Shown here piece by piece: positions 26,901-34,428 of a stretch of DNA of 64,000 nt. Numbering within the stretch: position 1 is the first letter of the stretch; the number at the start of each line of letters is the position of its first letter. Under the pieces are notes generated by a model. The model saw only the letters and a program-made list of their open reading frames with translations. It ran no database searches and was not told where the DNA came from. Position numbers and translations under genes: made by a program. This DNA comes from Bacteroidia bacterium (GTDB lineage: Bacteria; Bacteroidota; Bacteroidia; J057; JADKCL01), in NCBI GenBank assembly GCA_020635905.1, contig JACJYV010000005.1, positions 1-64,000 of the forward strand, in the 5' to 3' direction.

Positions 26901-29614
26901 ATGCAATTTGCCAGGACGTAACTGTATCTCTGGATGCTTCCGGAAACGGTTCTACTTCTGCCAACGCAGTGGATGACGGATCTACTGATAATTGCAGCAT
27001 TGCTTCCAAAACTCTGGATGTAACTTCCTTTAACTGCAGCAACGTAGGCGGCAACCCGGTTGAACTTACCGTAACCGACGGAAGCGGAAATTCTTCTGTT
27101 TGCTCCGCCAATGTAACCGTGGTTGATAATGTGGCTCCTGCTGCTAACTGCCAGGACGTTACTGTTCAACTGAATTCCTCCGGCAATGCTTCCACCACCG
27201 CAGGTGCGGTTGACAATGGTTCTTCAGACGCTTGCGGTATCGCTTCCCTGACCCTGAATCCCACCAGCTTCAATTGCAGCAACGTAGGTTCAAATGGAGT
27301 TACCCTTACTGTTACCGACAATAATGGCAACACTTCTTCCTGCTCCGCCAATGTAACGGTTGAGGACAATGTTGCTCCGGTGGCCCTTTGCCAAAATGTA
27401 ACCGTTCAACTGGATGCCAGCGGAAGCGGAAGCACTTCGGCCAATGCAGTTAATAATGGTTCCAGCGACGCTTGCGGAATTGCTTCCCTGAGCCTGAGCA
27501 CCACCAGCTTCAACTGTGGCAATGTGGGTGGAAATGCAGTCACCCTGACTGTTACCGACAATAATGGCAATTCCTCTTCCTGCTCTGCCAATGTTCAGGT
27601 TGAAGATAATGTAGCTCCCGTAGCTAACTGCCAGGATGTAACCGTACAACTGGATGCCAGCGGAAACGGTTCCACCACCGCAGGTGCAGTTGACAACGGA
27701 TCAGGTGATGCTTGTGGAATTGCTTCCATCGGCCTGAGCCAGACCAGCTTCAATTGCAGCAATGTTGGCTCTAACGGAGTTACCCTCACGGTTACTGATG
27801 TGAACGGCAACGTTTCTACCTGTACTGCTTCAGTTACAGTTGAAGACAACGTGGCTCCTATCGCAAATTGCCAGGATGTAACGGTACAACTCGATGCCAA
27901 TGGCAACGGTTCCACCAGCGCAGGTGCAGTTGACAATGGATCTAACGATGCCTGCGGAATTGCTTCCATCGCTCTGAGCCAAACCAGCTTCAATTGCAGC
28001 AATGTTGGCTCTAACGGAGTTACCCTCACGGTAACAGACAATAACGGTAACGTATCCACCTGCTCGGCCAATGTCGCAGTGGAAGACAATATCGACCCCG
28101 TGGCCTTGTGTCAGGATGTAACCGTGCAGCTGGACGCCAGCGGAAATGGCTCGACCACCGCAGGTGCAGTTGACAATGGTTCGAACGATGCCTGTGGCAT
28201 TGCTTCCCTCGCACTGAGCGCCACCAGCTTCAACTGTGGCAACGTAGGTGCCAACCCGGTTACCCTCACCGTGACCGACAATAACGGAAACGTTTCCACC
28301 TGCTCCGCCAACGTTCAGGTAGAAGACAATGTGGCTCCTGTGGCTCTCTGCCAGAATGTTACCGTTCAACTGGACGATCAGGGTCAGGGCTCAACTACTG
28401 CTGGTGCAGTGGACAATGGCTCCAATGACGCCTGCGGCATTGCTTCCATCAGCCTGAGCACCACCTCTTTTGACTGCTCTGACCTGGGCAGCAACGGGGT
28501 GGTTCTGACCGTAACTGACGTGAATGGCAATGTTTCCACCTGCTCCGCCAACGTGGAAGTGGAAGATAACATCGCTCCCAGCATTGTCTGCCCCGCCGCA
28601 GTTAACCTCGAGTGTCTGATCGACATTCCTGCTGCCAACACCTCACTGCCAGTGACCTCTGACAACTGCTCCGTAGTAGCTGTTAATCACCTGGGTGATG
28701 TAAACAATGGTGCTTCTGGTTGCGCTGGCAATCCTTTCGTGATCACCCGTACCTACGAAGCTGTGGATCAGAGCGGCAATGCCACCACCTGTACCCAAAC
28801 CATCACGGTTGAAGCTACTCCCATTATTGTGAGCACTTCCACCAGCCCAGATCACTATGTGTTCCCCGCTTACGGCGACAGCGCATGTGCGGCTCTTTCC
28901 AGCTCTGCTTTCGGCGGATGCGGAAACTACAGCATCATGTGGAGCACGGGCGAAACCACGGCCAACATCACGGTTTGCCCCACGGTTTCCACCACCTACT
29001 ACGTTACCTACACTGACGTTGAAGGTTGCTCTGGCACCGACAGCATCCGCATCTGTGTAATTGACATCACCTGCGTGGGTGGCGACAATAACGGTCAGGG
29101 TGGCAATGGCCAGGGTGGCCAGGGTCAGAACAACAGCACCAGCGCCATGGTACACGTGGCCATGTGTCACATTCCTCCCGGAAACCCGAATAACGCCATG
29201 ACCAAGTGTCTGCCCATTCCTGCCGTACAGGCACACATGCAGCAGGTACACGGTGGTGATCACCTCGGCGCCTGTGGCTCCGTAGTTGACCGCGACTGCG
29301 ACTTCAACGCCAAGCGTGTGGCCAAAGGTGCAGAGCCTGGTGCAATTGAAAGCACCCGCTTCGAAGCCTTCCCGAACCCATTCACTTCTTCCACCACCAT
29401 CCGCTTCACCCTGGGCCAGAATGCCTTCGTGAACCTGAAGGTATATGCAGTCAACGGTGCGGAAATCGCAACCCTCTGCAACGAAGAAGTTCTGGGCGGT
29501 ATAGCCAAAACGGTTGAATTCGTTCCCCAGAATGTTTCTGAAGGAGTTTACTTCGCCAAACTGGTTACCTCAACCGGTGAAGTAATCACCCACAAACTGA
29601 TTCTGGTGAAATAA
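23939..29614 (+). CDS. Giant T9SS-secreted surface protein with C-type lectin domain and nine HYR-like repeats, 1891 aa
   Basis: An unusually long 30-residue leader precedes the signal helix (LGLLALLILMGSSNLFA). Domains in order: an N-terminal domain (about 50-300, GGELSYQHQTGNTWQVTLKY); Ig/PKD-like region (300-410); two SprB-type repeats (about 413-485 and 491-565, each with WTGPNG and GPGTYSVTV); a cadherin-like domain (570-655, LLANDSDPQGDPL); a C-type lectin domain (about 660-807, WNTGEPNNSGNEDYGHM); nine 80-residue HYR-like repeats (about 821-1540); a divergent tenth; a CHIPPGNPNNAMTKC motif near 1738; and a type A T9SS sorting domain from about 1806 (AFPNPFTSSTTIRF...KLILVK). Likely a secreted adhesin or sugar-binding surface fibre. 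Followed by a strong terminator, so monocistronic. Confidence 0.88.
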   Translation: MRKLNSNSDRCRPEANPGTSRSTASTPGFFKKLGLLALLILMGSSNLFASHFAGGELSYQHQTGNTWQVTLKYYRDCAGIEFSQTEFISILPSVGSVGLPLFKRTDITPLCPGQTSNCAPSFAGSGLEEWIFRGNVTLNPLPSGNYTISASSGARNSALTNIVPSNWYIDAELKSHPSVSPPNNSPVFQNVPFAKVCVGSLVQISPNASDPDGDALSYALVACSLSSASTVSYNAGFGPFNPFTTSSGVNINSQTGVVSFTPTTTQVGVVCIEVTETRNIGGTPTVVGKVVRDIQVQVVACNNTPPVVTTGGTVIVPSSTPNGTQFCQPFTAFDADGDNITLSLTGGPAGAFLSGVSCSGGTCTGNVCWTYNTANQGQTFTVSVNALDDACPAPGSGNGTYNVVFAPPCNAVVTCSGTNETGSNTHDGTASVTGSGFGANVSYAWTGPNGYSSNNPNISGLAPGTYTVTVTDINSCAATCSYTVLNGCPNLQLTTSPVNVSCHGLGDGSIDLTISPSGTGANVSWTGPNGFTSSSEDISNLGPGTYSVTVTVAGCPSASASVTITEPPFVTPTANDDNFTVNTCGSFTFTAAQLLANDSDPQGDPLKVDAVGSVSSGTLVDNNDGTFTYTPAPGSTNGSTVCFTYLIKKDDGYTAFPGTGHFYEFVSSPAITWTAANADANTRTYQGLQGYLATITSSQENAFAAAKLQGIGWIGASDAAVEGTWQWVTGPEAGTTFWIGGPGGSAVTYANWNTGEPNNSGNEDYGHMILNPQIGIVGSWNDLPNFVGSGAYTPQGYVVEYGGLESCTPVLTASANVCITLIDQTPPTALCQNVTVNLDAAGNGSITANDVNAGSYDDCGLGAINVTPSSFNCSNLGNNGVTLTVNDINGNSAQCSATVTVVDNIGPVASCKDVTVQLNASGNGSITANDVNNGSSDNCSIASITASPLAFDCSKLGQNSVTLTVVDGSGASKSCTATATVVDNLAPNAICQDVTVSLDASGNGSTSANAVDDGSTDNCSIASKTLDVTSFNCSNVGGNPVELTVTDGSGNSSVCSANVTVVDNVAPAANCQDVTVQLNSSGNASTTAGAVDNGSSDACGIASLTLNPTSFNCSNVGSNGVTLTVTDNNGNTSSCSANVTVEDNVAPVALCQNVTVQLDASGSGSTSANAVNNGSSDACGIASLSLSTTSFNCGNVGGNAVTLTVTDNNGNSSSCSANVQVEDNVAPVANCQDVTVQLDASGNGSTTAGAVDNGSGDACGIASIGLSQTSFNCSNVGSNGVTLTVTDVNGNVSTCTASVTVEDNVAPIANCQDVTVQLDANGNGSTSAGAVDNGSNDACGIASIALSQTSFNCSNVGSNGVTLTVTDNNGNVSTCSANVAVEDNIDPVALCQDVTVQLDASGNGSTTAGAVDNGSNDACGIASLALSATSFNCGNVGANPVTLTVTDNNGNVSTCSANVQVEDNVAPVALCQNVTVQLDDQGQGSTTAGAVDNGSNDACGIASISLSTTSFDCSDLGSNGVVLTVTDVNGNVSTCSANVEVEDNIAPSIVCPAAVNLECLIDIPAANTSLPVTSDNCSVVAVNHLGDVNNGASGCAGNPFVITRTYEAVDQSGNATTCTQTITVEATPIIVSTSTSPDHYVFPAYGDSACAALSSSAFGGCGNYSIMWSTGETTANITVCPTVSTTYYVTYTDVEGCSGTDSIRICVIDITCVGGDNNGQGGNGQGGQGQNNSTSAMVHVAMCHIPPGNPNNAMTKCLPIPAVQAHMQQVHGGDHLGACGSVVDRDCDFNAKRVAKGAEPGAIESTRFEAFPNPFTSSTTIRFTLGQNAFVNLKVYAVNGAEIATLCNEEVLGGIAKTVEFVPQNVSEGVYFAKLVTSTGEVITHKLILVK
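26401..28560 (+). repeat. Nine tandem 240-bp repeats encoding HYR-like domains
   Basis: Unit boundaries (the D-N-x-x-P start) fall at 26401, 26641, 26881, 27121, 27361, 27601, 27841, 28081 and 28321, exactly 240 bp apart with no indel; the tenth unit at 28561 diverges. Each unit has P-x-A-x-C-[QK]-[DN]-V-T-V-x-L and F-[ND]-C-[SG] cores. Units 4-9 are most alike. Confidence 0.95.
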
Positions 29615-29640
29615 GCTGGATAAGTTAAGCTACAAAAAAA

Positions 29641-29671
29641 GGCCCCCGAAGTTGTTCGGGGGCCTTTTTTT
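29641..29671 (+). terminator. Strong intrinsic terminator after the giant surface-protein gene
   Basis: Perfect 10-bp stem GGCCCCCGAA / TTCGGGGGCC with a 4-base loop, followed by seven Ts and preceded by seven As, so it may work in both directions. It lies 26 bp after the stop codon. Confidence 0.95.
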
Positions 29672-30060
29672 GTTCAATTCGCAAAGTGCAATTTTCAATG
29701 AGCAATTGGGTGGGCAGATACAACGGTTGAGTTTATTTCGCAGTAAAATCTCGATTAGCCATTCAATTCTGATCCCGATATCCAATCTGAAATCCCCCAT
29801 CCTCTTTCCCGAAAACCAATTCGAAATCCCCCTAAACCCAAAAACCAAAACTTTCAGGTCACAGATTTCAGTCCGGGGTGAAAGAGGTTGCATTCAGGGC
29901 CAATAATCAAACCAAAAACCAACCACGGCCAAAGGTCCTCCTTCGGGGCAAACCACCAACAACCACCAACCAACCCACTAAAAAAGCGCGAAGCTTATCG
30001 CCCCGCGCTTTTTGATTTCATCATCTGCTTTCAGCCTGAAGCCGAAAGCTTGCAGCTTTC
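29672..30060. other. Intergenic gap with word repeats and a terminator
   Basis: No gene seen. It holds AGTGCAATTTTCAATGAGCA (the CAAT-GAGCAATT vocabulary), then at 29905-29978 tandem words of the type AAACCAAAAACCAACC and CAACCACCAACCAACCC, then the terminator at 29981. Confidence 0.5.
29981..30013. terminator. Bidirectional intrinsic terminator
   Basis: Perfect 10-bp stem AAAAAGCGCG / CGCGCTTTTT with a 13-base loop. On the minus strand it lies 48 bp after the stop codon of the lipoprotein gene that ends at 30061, which it most likely serves. Confidence 0.85.
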
Positions 30061-30930
30061 TTACTTCATTGCCATCGCAGGCTGACCGCAAACCGTGGTC
30101 ATGCCCATGCCTTCCTCCACCAGGGTGACTTTGCGTTCCACAGGATTGTAGGGGCTGGGGATCAGGTTGCCGTCTTTGTCGAGGAGTTCCAGCTTGATCG
30201 AGACCTCGCCCATGGGCAGGCCCTCAATCGCGTAGGGCACCCATTTGGTGATCATAAATTCAACTCCGTTGATGGTGGCGCGAACCTTATTTCCATCGGG
30301 AGCCAGGTCAGTATTGACGAGGTAGAAATCGAGCATCAGCTTTTGGGCGTCTTTGCCGGCGTAGGTGCCCTTGGGACGGCTGTAAAACATGTGAGCGGCG
30401 CTCAGATCGGCAGGCTCAGCCTGGATATTTTCACCCACCGTGAACTGAGTCAGGGAGTAGGTGTTTTTTACACTTTCGTGGTACGAGCGGGAAGGGAAAG
30501 CCAAAGCCACATAATGACCGGGTTCGAGTTCCTGGTCGAATTTATTGACATACTGAGCAATGTAAGGCGCATTATTCAGGATCAGGTGAATGTGCTGACC
30601 TTTGTCTGAATTGGAAAGGCCCTTGGTTGCTGCGTCAGCGGTTTGGGCGCCCAGTTCGTAGCCTTCCACATTGAAATTGAAGGTGGTGGTGCCTGGCTCC
30701 AGCACAGCTCCATCTGTGGGAGCAGCTATGGAAATCTTAGCCCCGGGATACTGGGGAGAATCTTCGAAGGCATAAACTTTGAGACCATCTTTTTCCCAGG
30801 AAAGCTGGCTTTCAACCACTACTGCAGCAGTGTCCTCTCCGTTGCCCTCGTGGCCCTTGCCCTTGGGTTCGCAGGCAGAAAAGAAAGCCAAAGTTGCCGC
30901 GAACAGAGAGATTGCGAATAAATTTTTCAT
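30061..30930 (-). CDS. Putative lipoprotein, 289 aa
   Basis: Starts at the ATG ending at 30930 (the ATG at 30987 would add 19 residues before the signal peptide). Lipobox FFSAC. The body contains two related beta-rich segments: GAKISIAAPTDGAVLEPGTT, and HIHLILNNAPYIAQYVNKFDQELEPGHYVALAFPSRSYHESV, with histidines that could bind a metal. No enzyme motif recognised. Monocistronic, divergent from the YqiJ-like gene. Confidence 0.7.
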   Translation of the reverse strand: MKNLFAISLFAATLAFFSACEPKGKGHEGNGEDTAAVVVESQLSWEKDGLKVYAFEDSPQYPGAKISIAAPTDGAVLEPGTTTFNFNVEGYELGAQTADAATKGLSNSDKGQHIHLILNNAPYIAQYVNKFDQELEPGHYVALAFPSRSYHESVKNTYSLTQFTVGENIQAEPADLSAAHMFYSRPKGTYAGKDAQKLMLDFYLVNTDLAPDGNKVRATINGVEFMITKWVPYAIEGLPMGEVSIKLELLDKDGNLIPSPYNPVERKVTLVEEGMGMTTVCGQPAMAMK

Positions 30931-31358
30931 TTCATTTTTATTTATTGCCCCAAATATAACTAAAAAATAAGTTAAGCGCCCATTCAAACGGCGTTTTCAC
31001 TTGTGTTACCATCCTCCCGCGCAAAGAGTTTACAAAATCAATCCTGGAAAAAAGTGCAATGGCCTTTTCAGCAAATAAAATTACGGCGTAATTCTCCAAA
31101 AAATCGGCCCGTATGCAACCTCAGCAGGCCATTTTCCGTAAGCCTTCAGACAATGATTATCCAATCGCACCATGAACGAGCCTGAACCCTAGCCCTCCTT
31201 CCTCTTTTCTCCCGAAATTCTCCCTGTACGATCAACGCATGCTTCCGAAGGCATTTTCGGATCGTCTCAATTTGTCTGTTGCGACGTTGCAATTGACTAA
31301 CAATTTATTCACATTGCTCCTTTTTTAAGGGGATTTTACCAATATTAGTAACCCTCTT
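30931..31358. other. Divergent intergenic region before the flotillin module
   Basis: 428 bp with no convincing gene on either strand. It should contain the promoters of the lipoprotein gene and of the YqiJ-flotillin-ATPase module. I could not find a good TTG-N17-TAnnTTTG match. Confidence 0.4.
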
Positions 31359-32021
31359 ATGTGGCAAGTAATTCTCGAATCTTTCACTTTATATAACATC
31401 ATCCCGACAATTTTGCTCGGCGTCGTGCTCCTGTACTGGCTGGTGTTCCTGATTGGCCTGGCCGATCTGGATTTCCTCCACATAGACTTCGATAGCCATG
31501 CAGAGGTAGATCTCCATGCAGACGTGGATGCCCATGCGGATGTAGACTCTGACGCAGGACATAGCTCGGGCGGTTTGCACGGAGTATTGAGCATTTTCGG
31601 ACTGGGAAAAGTGCCCCTGATGATCTGGTTCAGCTTTTTTGCCCTGCTTTTCTGGGGTAGTTCACTGGCCATTAATCATTTCACCCAGGAGTTGGGCGTG
31701 CTCATTCACATGCTCTTGCTGATTCCCTTATTTCTCGTGATCGCCTTTGTTACGAGATTTGTTACTGCGCCTTTTGCAAAATTGTTTAAATCCCTTGATG
31801 CAGTAGCCAAACCCCTGGATTTGGTGGGCAAAATCGGAATGGTGACAATAGGTTCGTCCTCCACCCGGATGGGACAAGTGGAAGTGAGAATTGATGGTGA
31901 TGTGATCCGGGTAAATGCTAAAGTTCACGGAAGCCATCAGATGAAACGCGGCGATGAAGCTGTTATCTTTGAATACGATTCTACAACCAAGCTCTATTAC
32001 ATTACACCCAAAAACTTTTAA
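31359..32021 (+). CDS. YqiJ-like inner-membrane protein (NfeD/OB-fold type)
   Basis: 220 residues. N-terminal helix (NIIPTILLGVVLLYWLVFLIGL), then a striking His/Asp segment of alternating D, H, A, V (residues 39-72: DFDSHAEVDLHADVDAHADV), two to three more helices (PLMIWFSFFALLFWGSSLAI; IHMLLLIPLFLVIAFVTRF), and a C-terminal OB-fold domain (about 150-220, VGKIGMVTIGSSSTRMGQVEVRI). This matches YqiJ/DUF1449 proteins, which occur beside YqiK-type flotillins; it is followed 6 bp later by that gene. It is expected to act with the flotillin in membrane microdomain organisation. The His/Asp stretch could bind metal. Confidence 0.85.
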   Translation: MWQVILESFTLYNIIPTILLGVVLLYWLVFLIGLADLDFLHIDFDSHAEVDLHADVDAHADVDSDAGHSSGGLHGVLSIFGLGKVPLMIWFSFFALLFWGSSLAINHFTQELGVLIHMLLLIPLFLVIAFVTRFVTAPFAKLFKSLDAVAKPLDLVGKIGMVTIGSSSTRMGQVEVRIDGDVIRVNAKVHGSHQMKRGDEAVIFEYDSTTKLYYITPKNF

Positions 32022-32027
32022 CCCATT

Positions 32028-34238
32028 ATGAATACACTTGGACTTATTTTGCTTGAAGCTTCGCTTCCTATGATCATTGCGATTGTGGTGGGCGGAGTAA
32101 TTTTTCTGGCTTTTCTGGTCATTTTAGCCATGGCAGCCTGGTACAAGAAAGTGCCACAAGGAAAAGCCATGGTCAAGACGGGCGCAGGAGGCACGAACGT
32201 TTCTTTTGAAGGGATGTTTGTTTTGCCCGTATTCCATCGCCTCGAAATCATGGACATCTCAGTCAAAAACATTGAGATTGCACGGACAGGCAAGGATGGT
32301 CTGATCTGTATGGATAACCTGCGTGCAGATATCAAAGTGGTTTTCTTCGTGAGAATTAACAAATCCAAAGAAGCGGTAATCGAAGTGGCCCAGTCTATTG
32401 GGTGCGAACGAGCTTCGCACGAATCAACCCTGGTGACCCTATTTGATGCCAAGTTCTCAGAAGCCCTGAAAACTGTGGGTAAGCAGTTCAACTTCGTGGA
32501 CCTGTATAATGCCCGCGAAAAATTCAAGGAGCAGATAATTGAAACCATTGGCCGCGACCTCAACGGCTACATCCTCGATGACTGCGCCATTGACTATCTG
32601 GAGCAAACGCCCCTGGAATTCCTGAAGGATGATAATATTCTGGATTCTGAAGGTATTAAAAAGATTACCGAACTGACGGCTGAACAGCACATTCTGGCCA
32701 ATAAAATCCGTCGTACGGAAGAGAAAACCATTACCCAGCAAAACGTGGAAGCCCAGGAAGCCATTCTGGAGCTGAATCGTCAGTTGGCGGAAAAGGAAGA
32801 AAAGCAGAAGCGCGAAATCGCCTCCATCAAGGCCCGTGAAGAAGCGGAAACCGCTAAAATTCAGTCTGAAGAAAAACTTCGCTCTGAAAAAGCCCGCATC
32901 ATAACCGAGGAGGAAGTGGCCATTGCAGAGGAAAATAAAAAGCGCCAGATCATTGTGGCGGCCAAAAATAAGGAGCGCACGGAAGCCGTGGAAACGGAAC
33001 GGGTGCTTAAGGACAAAGAACTGGAGGTCAATGAGCGGGAAAAAGTGGTTTCCCTGGCCCAGATTGACAAGGAAAAATCCGTGGAGGAACAGAAAAAGAA
33101 CATCCAGGATGTAATTCGCGAACGGGTGATCGTGGAAAAGGCCGTGGTGGAAGAAGAGGAAAAAATCAAGGATACCCGCGCATTTGCCGAAGCCAACCGT
33201 AACAAGTCAGTAGCTCTGACCGATGCGGAAAAGATCGCCCAGGAAGAACTGATCAAGAAGGTGCAAATGGCTGAAGCCCAGATGCAGGCCTCCCAAATCA
33301 TTGCCAAACAGAAAATGATTGATGCTGAGGCAGATCAGAAAGCTGCGGAATTGAAAGCCCAGGCCACCAAAACCCTGGCTGATGCCTCAGCTGCTGAAAA
33401 AGCTGCACCTGGTCTGGCCGAAGCCAAAGTGATGGAAGCCAAGGCATTTGCCAAACAAAAAGAAGGCGAAAGCGAAGCCAACGTCATGCAGCTCAAGGCC
33501 GTGGCCGTGCAAAAAGAAGGCGAAGCAGATGCCGCCGTCAAATCTGCCCTGGCCGAAGCCCAGAAGAAAGAAGCCGAGGCAGAAGCCTTTGGCATTGACA
33601 TCAAAGCTGATGCCGACGAAAAAGCGGGTGTGAAACAAGCCCACGTGCTCCAGGAAAAAATGCTGGCCGAAGCCAAAGGCATCGAGGCCAAGGGCCTCGC
33701 AGACGCCAAAAGTGTGGAAGCCAAGGCCCAGGCTATGCAAAAACTTGACGGAGTGGGCAAAGACCACGAAGAGTTCAAACTCAAACTGGAGCGCGAAACC
33801 CAGATCGAACTGGCCCGCATCAACATCCAGACTGCGATCGCTGAAGCCCAGGCCAAAGTGCTGGCTGAAGCCCTCAAATCGGCCAAAATCGACATTGTGG
33901 GTGGCGAAAGCACCTTCTTCGACAAAATCGTGGGTGCAGTTACCCAGGGCAAAACCATTGATTCCCTGGTCGGCAGCAGCAATGTTCTGACCGACATCAA
34001 GGAAAACCTGCTCGACACCGAAGGTGGCGGCAATCTGGTGGACAAGGTCAAAAGCATTATTGGCAGCCTGGGCCTGACCTCCGAGGACGTGAAAAACCTC
34101 AGCGTGGCTTCCCTGATCATGAAACTGAGCAGCAATACCAGCGACACAGGTTTGCAAAAAACCCTGACCGAATTGCTGAATAAAGTCTGGTCAGCCGGCG
34201 TAGCCAACCTGCCTGCGGCAAAAGTTTTAGGCCTGTAG
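32028..34238 (+). CDS. Flotillin / YqiK-type SPFH-domain protein
   Basis: 736 residues. An N-terminal membrane helix (ASLPMIIAIVVGGVIFLAFL) leads into the SPFH domain (about 30-210, including VPQGKAMVKTGAGGTNVSFE and RIEI-type strands). Residues 210-620 form an uninterrupted Glu/Ala/Lys-rich coiled coil with repeating AEAK and EAKA motifs, typical of flotillins, followed by a C-terminal helical domain. Flotillins scaffold membrane microdomains. Six bases separate it from the YqiJ-like gene; the next gene on the strand, after 190 bp, is a giant AAA+ ATPase. Confidence 0.92.
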   Translation: MNTLGLILLEASLPMIIAIVVGGVIFLAFLVILAMAAWYKKVPQGKAMVKTGAGGTNVSFEGMFVLPVFHRLEIMDISVKNIEIARTGKDGLICMDNLRADIKVVFFVRINKSKEAVIEVAQSIGCERASHESTLVTLFDAKFSEALKTVGKQFNFVDLYNAREKFKEQIIETIGRDLNGYILDDCAIDYLEQTPLEFLKDDNILDSEGIKKITELTAEQHILANKIRRTEEKTITQQNVEAQEAILELNRQLAEKEEKQKREIASIKAREEAETAKIQSEEKLRSEKARIITEEEVAIAEENKKRQIIVAAKNKERTEAVETERVLKDKELEVNEREKVVSLAQIDKEKSVEEQKKNIQDVIRERVIVEKAVVEEEEKIKDTRAFAEANRNKSVALTDAEKIAQEELIKKVQMAEAQMQASQIIAKQKMIDAEADQKAAELKAQATKTLADASAAEKAAPGLAEAKVMEAKAFAKQKEGESEANVMQLKAVAVQKEGEADAAVKSALAEAQKKEAEAEAFGIDIKADADEKAGVKQAHVLQEKMLAEAKGIEAKGLADAKSVEAKAQAMQKLDGVGKDHEEFKLKLERETQIELARINIQTAIAEAQAKVLAEALKSAKIDIVGGESTFFDKIVGAVTQGKTIDSLVGSSNVLTDIKENLLDTEGGGNLVDKVKSIIGSLGLTSEDVKNLSVASLIMKLSSNTSDTGLQKTLTELLNKVWSAGVANLPAAKVLGL

Positions 34239-34251
34239 GAAGCGAAGTTCA

Positions 34252-34410
34252 AACACAGAGACACAGAGCCCACATCACGTGTCAAGAGAAGATTGACACA
34301 AAAAGGCATCAGTTTTTTAGCCAAAAATAATGCTGATGTGGGCTTTGTGATCTTTGTGGGCTTTGTGTTAATTCTCCTTACCCCGTCAACTGTCTCTGTG
34401 CCTCTGTGTT
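34252..34410. repeat. 159-bp nested inverted repeat in the leader of the giant ATPase gene
   Basis: Outer arms of 17 bp (AACACAGAGACACAGAG at 34252-34268; CTCTGTGCCTCTGTGTT at 34394-34410; 16 of 17 pair). Middle arms are CCCACATCA (34269-34277) and TGATGTGGG (34334-34342), and an inner hairpin GTGTCAA...TTGACAC (34279-34299). Between them the word GTGGGCTTTGTG repeats. The fold ends 18 bp before the ATG, so it could affect expression of the ATPase gene as RNA, or be a mobile palindrome. Confidence 0.75.
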
Positions 34411-34428
34411 TAAATCTTAACCACCACC

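Noticed and set aside
27595..28369. Several long minus-strand frames inside the giant surface-protein gene
   Set aside because: They repeat every 240 bp because the gene does; shadow frames of a repetitive coding region.
33335..34324. A 329-codon open frame on the minus strand
   Set aside because: Antisense to the flotillin coiled coil; its Ser/Ala/Leu-rich product mirrors the repetitive AEAK codons.
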